A DNA stretch of 64,000 nucleotides from Nostoc sp. NMS9 (lineage in GTDB: Bacteria; Cyanobacteriota; Cyanobacteriia; Cyanobacteriales; Nostocaceae). Under the pieces are notes generated by a model, which was not told the DNA's origin, did not search any database, and worked only from the letters and a program-made list of their open reading frames with translations. The stretch is from the NCBI RefSeq assembly GCF_017114995.1, contig NZ_JABXKL010000071.1, positions 124,001-188,000 on the forward strand, in the 5' to 3' direction. Both the position numbers and the translations under genes were made by a program. Shown here in pieces: positions 62,011 to 64,000 of this stretch. Position 1 is the stretch's first letter. Each line of letters starts with the position of its first letter.

Positions 62011-62415
62011 CTCTAGATAAATTTTACAGCTAAAAGTTCTGCTGACTCAATAGGAGCAGATGAAGTATTATCCCAAGGGCAGTGGCTCAATCAATTTAAG
62101 CGGGAAATTTATCTACAGCATCTCCAGCATCTGAGTTCAGGAGATCCTGTCAGTCAATCAGGCTAGTTCCATTCTGTTGGAGATGCTTAAGTAGGTCGGC
62201 GTAAATAATTATCCTTGGGATAAGGCAGGGGTAAAAGCGCGATCGCACCCACTACTCGATTTAAAGAATTTTGAATTTTTCAGTTGGTATACCCAAGTGG
62301 GTGAGAAATAATTCAGCCACTTGGGTGAACCAGATGCGTGAGGTTACATTTTGTAAAAAAAGAGATTCTAGTACTAGAGAACATTGATTTTACTAACTCT
62401 AGTGAGAATAATTCT
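62011..62415. other. Intergenic with coding-like relic and inverted repeat
   Basis: A 49-codon start-less plus-strand frame at 62017-62166 reads SIGADEVLSQGQWLNQFKRE and looks like a protein remnant of unknown family. A HIP1 octamer lies at 62238-62246. The inverted repeat listed separately lies 90-125 bp before the next start. Confidence 0.4.
62291..62326. promoter_or_regulatory. 10-bp inverted repeat upstream of outer-membrane barrel gene
   Basis: ACCCAAGTGG (62291-62300) and CCACTTGGGT (62317-62326) are perfectly complementary around a 16-base spacer, about 90 bp before the start codon. It could be an operator or a 5'-leader hairpin; its function is not known. Confidence 0.4.
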
Positions 62416-62928
62416 ATGAAATTTACAAAATTAGCTGCCTCTTTCCTTGCTGTTGCTTCTATTGTCCTCTCAGCCGGTATTGCATCTGCTCAAACAGCAG
62501 GTACTAACGGTAATTACATCGGTGCTGGTGTTGCTGTTGGTGCAACCAGTGGCGGACAAGGAAACGATGAAGCACAAATCGGTGGTAATATTCAAGGACG
62601 ATACGCCGTACCCAATGCCCCTGTTTCACTGCGGGGTTCTGTGTTGTATGGTGGTGATGCTGCTGCAATTATGCCCATAGTCACTTATGATGCGCCCATC
62701 GCCAAAAATACTAACCTTTACTTCGGTGGTGGTTATTCCTTTGTAACTGACGAAGGTCAAAAAACTCCATTGGGCAATCGGAATTCACCTGTAGTCACCC
62801 TTGGGATTGAATCAGAAGTTAGCAAAAATGTCATTGCCTACGGTGATACTAAGTGGGGTATTGACGCTTACAGAAATAGTGATGCTGATGCCGTCAGCTT
62901 CCAAGCCGGATTAGGCTATCGCTTCTAG
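62416..62928 (+). CDS. Small outer-membrane beta-barrel protein
   Basis: From ATG 62416 the protein has 170 residues; 26 upstream in-frame codons precede the real signal peptide. MKFTKLAASFLAVASIVLSA ... ASAQ is a clear Sec signal with cleavage after ASA. The mature part has alternating hydrophobic strands (NYIGAGVAVGATSG, NIQGRYAVPNAPVSLRGSVL, NTNLYFGGGYSFV, VVTLGIESEVSKNVIAYG) and ends in an aromatic residue (LGYRF), the recognition signal for outer-membrane assembly. About eight strands, as in opacity-type porins. Followed by a clear terminator. Confidence 0.88.
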   Translation: MKFTKLAASFLAVASIVLSAGIASAQTAGTNGNYIGAGVAVGATSGGQGNDEAQIGGNIQGRYAVPNAPVSLRGSVLYGGDAAAIMPIVTYDAPIAKNTNLYFGGGYSFVTDEGQKTPLGNRNSPVVTLGIESEVSKNVIAYGDTKWGIDAYRNSDADAVSFQAGLGYRF

Positions 62929-63003
62929 TAATTACAAGCTAGAAAACGGCCTATTCAGAAGCTAAAGCAATGCTGTTTACCAGCCGTAATAGTAATTCAT
63001 TGT

Positions 63004-63034
63004 TTCATACCTGAGTATTCTATTCAGGTATGAA
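63004..63034 (+). terminator. Terminator of the barrel gene
   Basis: TTCATACCTGA-gtattctat-TCAGGTATGAA is a perfect 11-bp stem followed by the T-rich taatttttattg. Confidence 0.8.
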
Positions 63035-63137
63035 TAATTTTTATTGATGATTTTGATAAAAAATGATATTGGCTAGTATTGATACTTTCTTTTAAAGTGA
63101 AATGAGTAATTGAGAATACACGTATAAGATATTACTG

Positions 63138-63422
63138 ATGAAAAAGATTAATCCCATTCCAGAAATAGTTGGTGAAACAACTGACGTAGAATCTTGGCTG
63201 ATGCGAGCGGGGCTAAGATTTTCAGATTTAGGTGACGATGCTGCAAGTATTGCAATTCGTAGGCAATGGCGAGAATACCAAGCCGCAGTTCACAGATGCT
63301 GTGTAACCCTACATCAACCACCATCATGCGTTCAACTAAGCGGCGACTATGCCAGCTTGAGAATACCTGGTGGTGCATCAACCAATTGTGCGATCGCCTG
63401 TCGAGTTGTCCCCAGTCCTTAA
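63138..63422 (+). CDS. Hypothetical protein, possibly frameshifted
   Basis: The frame from ATG 63138 gives 94 residues. The first ~55 (MKKINPIPEIVGETTDVESW ... RRQWREYQAAVHRC) look like a genuine acidic/helical protein; the rest is Cys/Pro-rich and less convincing. A second frame from about 63320 to 63466 (RRLCQLENTWWCINQLCDRL) also looks coding, so a frameshift near 63310 is possible. No family recognised and no strong ribosome site. Confidence 0.35.
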   Translation: MKKINPIPEIVGETTDVESWLMRAGLRFSDLGDDAASIAIRRQWREYQAAVHRCCVTLHQPPSCVQLSGDYASLRIPGGASTNCAIACRVVPSP

Positions 63423-63689
63423 ACTGGGCAAAAGATAGAAAATCAGCAGTCCGCTTTGATTTCTGAATTTATTTGTGTAGGCAGGCAATAAGCTGATGTG
63501 CTTTTAAGTTGCATAGTTCAAATCGCTAGAAAGACGCTCTTATGCGGGGACACGAAGATACAAAGATTCAATTTGAATGGCTTAATAATAACTCTCTTTC
63601 CTCCCCCGCCTCCCCTGCTTATCAGAACCGTATTGACTCAGCACGGGCTAAACGCCCCGCTATCCATGTACAGCACTCAGCACTATTCA

Positions 63690-64000
63690 TTAATAATCCT
63701 GTTGCACACCGTTCACTACTGGCTTAATTTCCGAAAATGGATCGGTGCCACCACCCCAGTTAAAATCACTGATTCGGATGCTGAAGCCGCCTAACTCCAG
63801 CACCGGATTGTAACGTAAGGTGATGCCATAGGTGCGACGGCTATATTCCAAAATGTAATCAGTGCTAGTTTCTTTACCAGTATCCAAGTTAACAGATGTT
63901 TGGAAGCCTAAGCGAAAAGGGCCGTAGATTTGCTGTGATATTCCAGCGCTCAATACTGTGTTATCAACGGAGCGATCGAACAAAAAGGGTGATAATCCGT
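63690..64000 (-). CDS. LptD/DUF3769-like outer-membrane protein, 3' part
   Basis: The frame is open from the right edge to the stop at 63690 and encodes the last ~102 residues of a larger protein. Barrel-type strands GISQQIYGPFRLGFQTSVNL, DTGKETSTDYILEYSRRTYG and ITLRYNPVLELGGFSIRISD are followed by a short tail. This matches the C-terminus of the cyanobacterial DUF3769 proteins, related to the LPS-assembly barrel LptD. The role is inferred as outer-membrane lipopolysaccharide assembly; the N-terminal part lies outside the window. Confidence 0.7.
   Translation of the reverse strand, partial: GLSPFLFDRSVDNTVLSAGISQQIYGPFRLGFQTSVNLDTGKETSTDYILEYSRRTYGITLRYNPVLELGGFSIRISDFNWGGGTDPFSEIKPVVNGVQQDY

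Noticed and set aside
1..64000. tRNA, rRNA or tmRNA genes
   Set aside because: I looked for cloverleaf-type and conserved loop sequences and saw none, but this was by eye; a covariance-model scan would be decisive.

Overview
The window comes from a filamentous, probably heterocyst-forming cyanobacterium of the Nostoc/Anabaena group. The evidence is the psbH/psbN pair in its conserved divergent arrangement, a tal-pyk-gap cluster, abundant GCGATCGC (HIP1) octamers, short heptanucleotide tandem repeats between genes, very large PAS/GAF hybrid histidine kinases, and a multi-GAF protein with cyanobacteriochrome motifs. I see no rRNA, tRNA or CRISPR array.

0-19 kb is accessory and decaying DNA. 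It begins with the 5' part of a folate/biopterin-type transporter, then a ruined HstK-type Ser/Thr kinase and a transposase relic. Next come a large RTX (Ca-binding repeat) protein and a sensory block: the broken tail of a solute-binding protein, an intact solute-binding lipoprotein, a Cache-type hybrid histidine kinase and a REC-PAS protein. A sigma-like factor follows. Then comes a tandemly duplicated cassette of small glycine-zipper membrane proteins with constant 130-bp spacers, gene fusions and a crossover chimera. A patatin fragment interrupted by a MITE and a frameshifted second RTX protein close the region.

20-32 kb holds a two-gene AAA-like ATPase operon (vMAP type), a phage J-domain-like relic, a methyltransferase, a Uma2-family protein and a type I secretion locus on the minus strand. 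That locus runs PPC-domain protein, parvulin isomerase, ABC exporter (cNMP-binding domain, degenerate C39 domain, ABC module), HlyD. Three tandem-repeat arrays separate the exporter gene from hlyD. The two RTX proteins and the PPC protein are plausible cargo; the outer-membrane TolC partner is not in the window.

32-43 kb is mostly core metabolism: rpsU, pth, tatA, psbH/psbN, transaldolase, pyruvate kinase and GAPDH, then a vWA protein, a Rieske ferredoxin and an Hsp20 chaperone. Several clear intrinsic terminators lie here.

43-64 kb holds a ~1,890-residue hybrid kinase with a degenerate receiver, a UbiB/ABC1 kinase, a YidD-like protein, mannose-1-phosphate guanylyltransferase divergent from an LCP-family ligase, a pentapeptide-repeat protein and a membrane protein. 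It continues with a soluble histidine kinase carrying up to three bilin-binding GAF domains, MurJ, a methyltransferase, a small outer-membrane barrel, and the 3' part of an LptD/DUF3769-like gene at the right edge.

The most notable items are the candidate cyanobacteriochrome kinase, the shuffled membrane-protein cassette, and the exporter that joins a cyclic-nucleotide sensor to an inactive peptidase-like domain.
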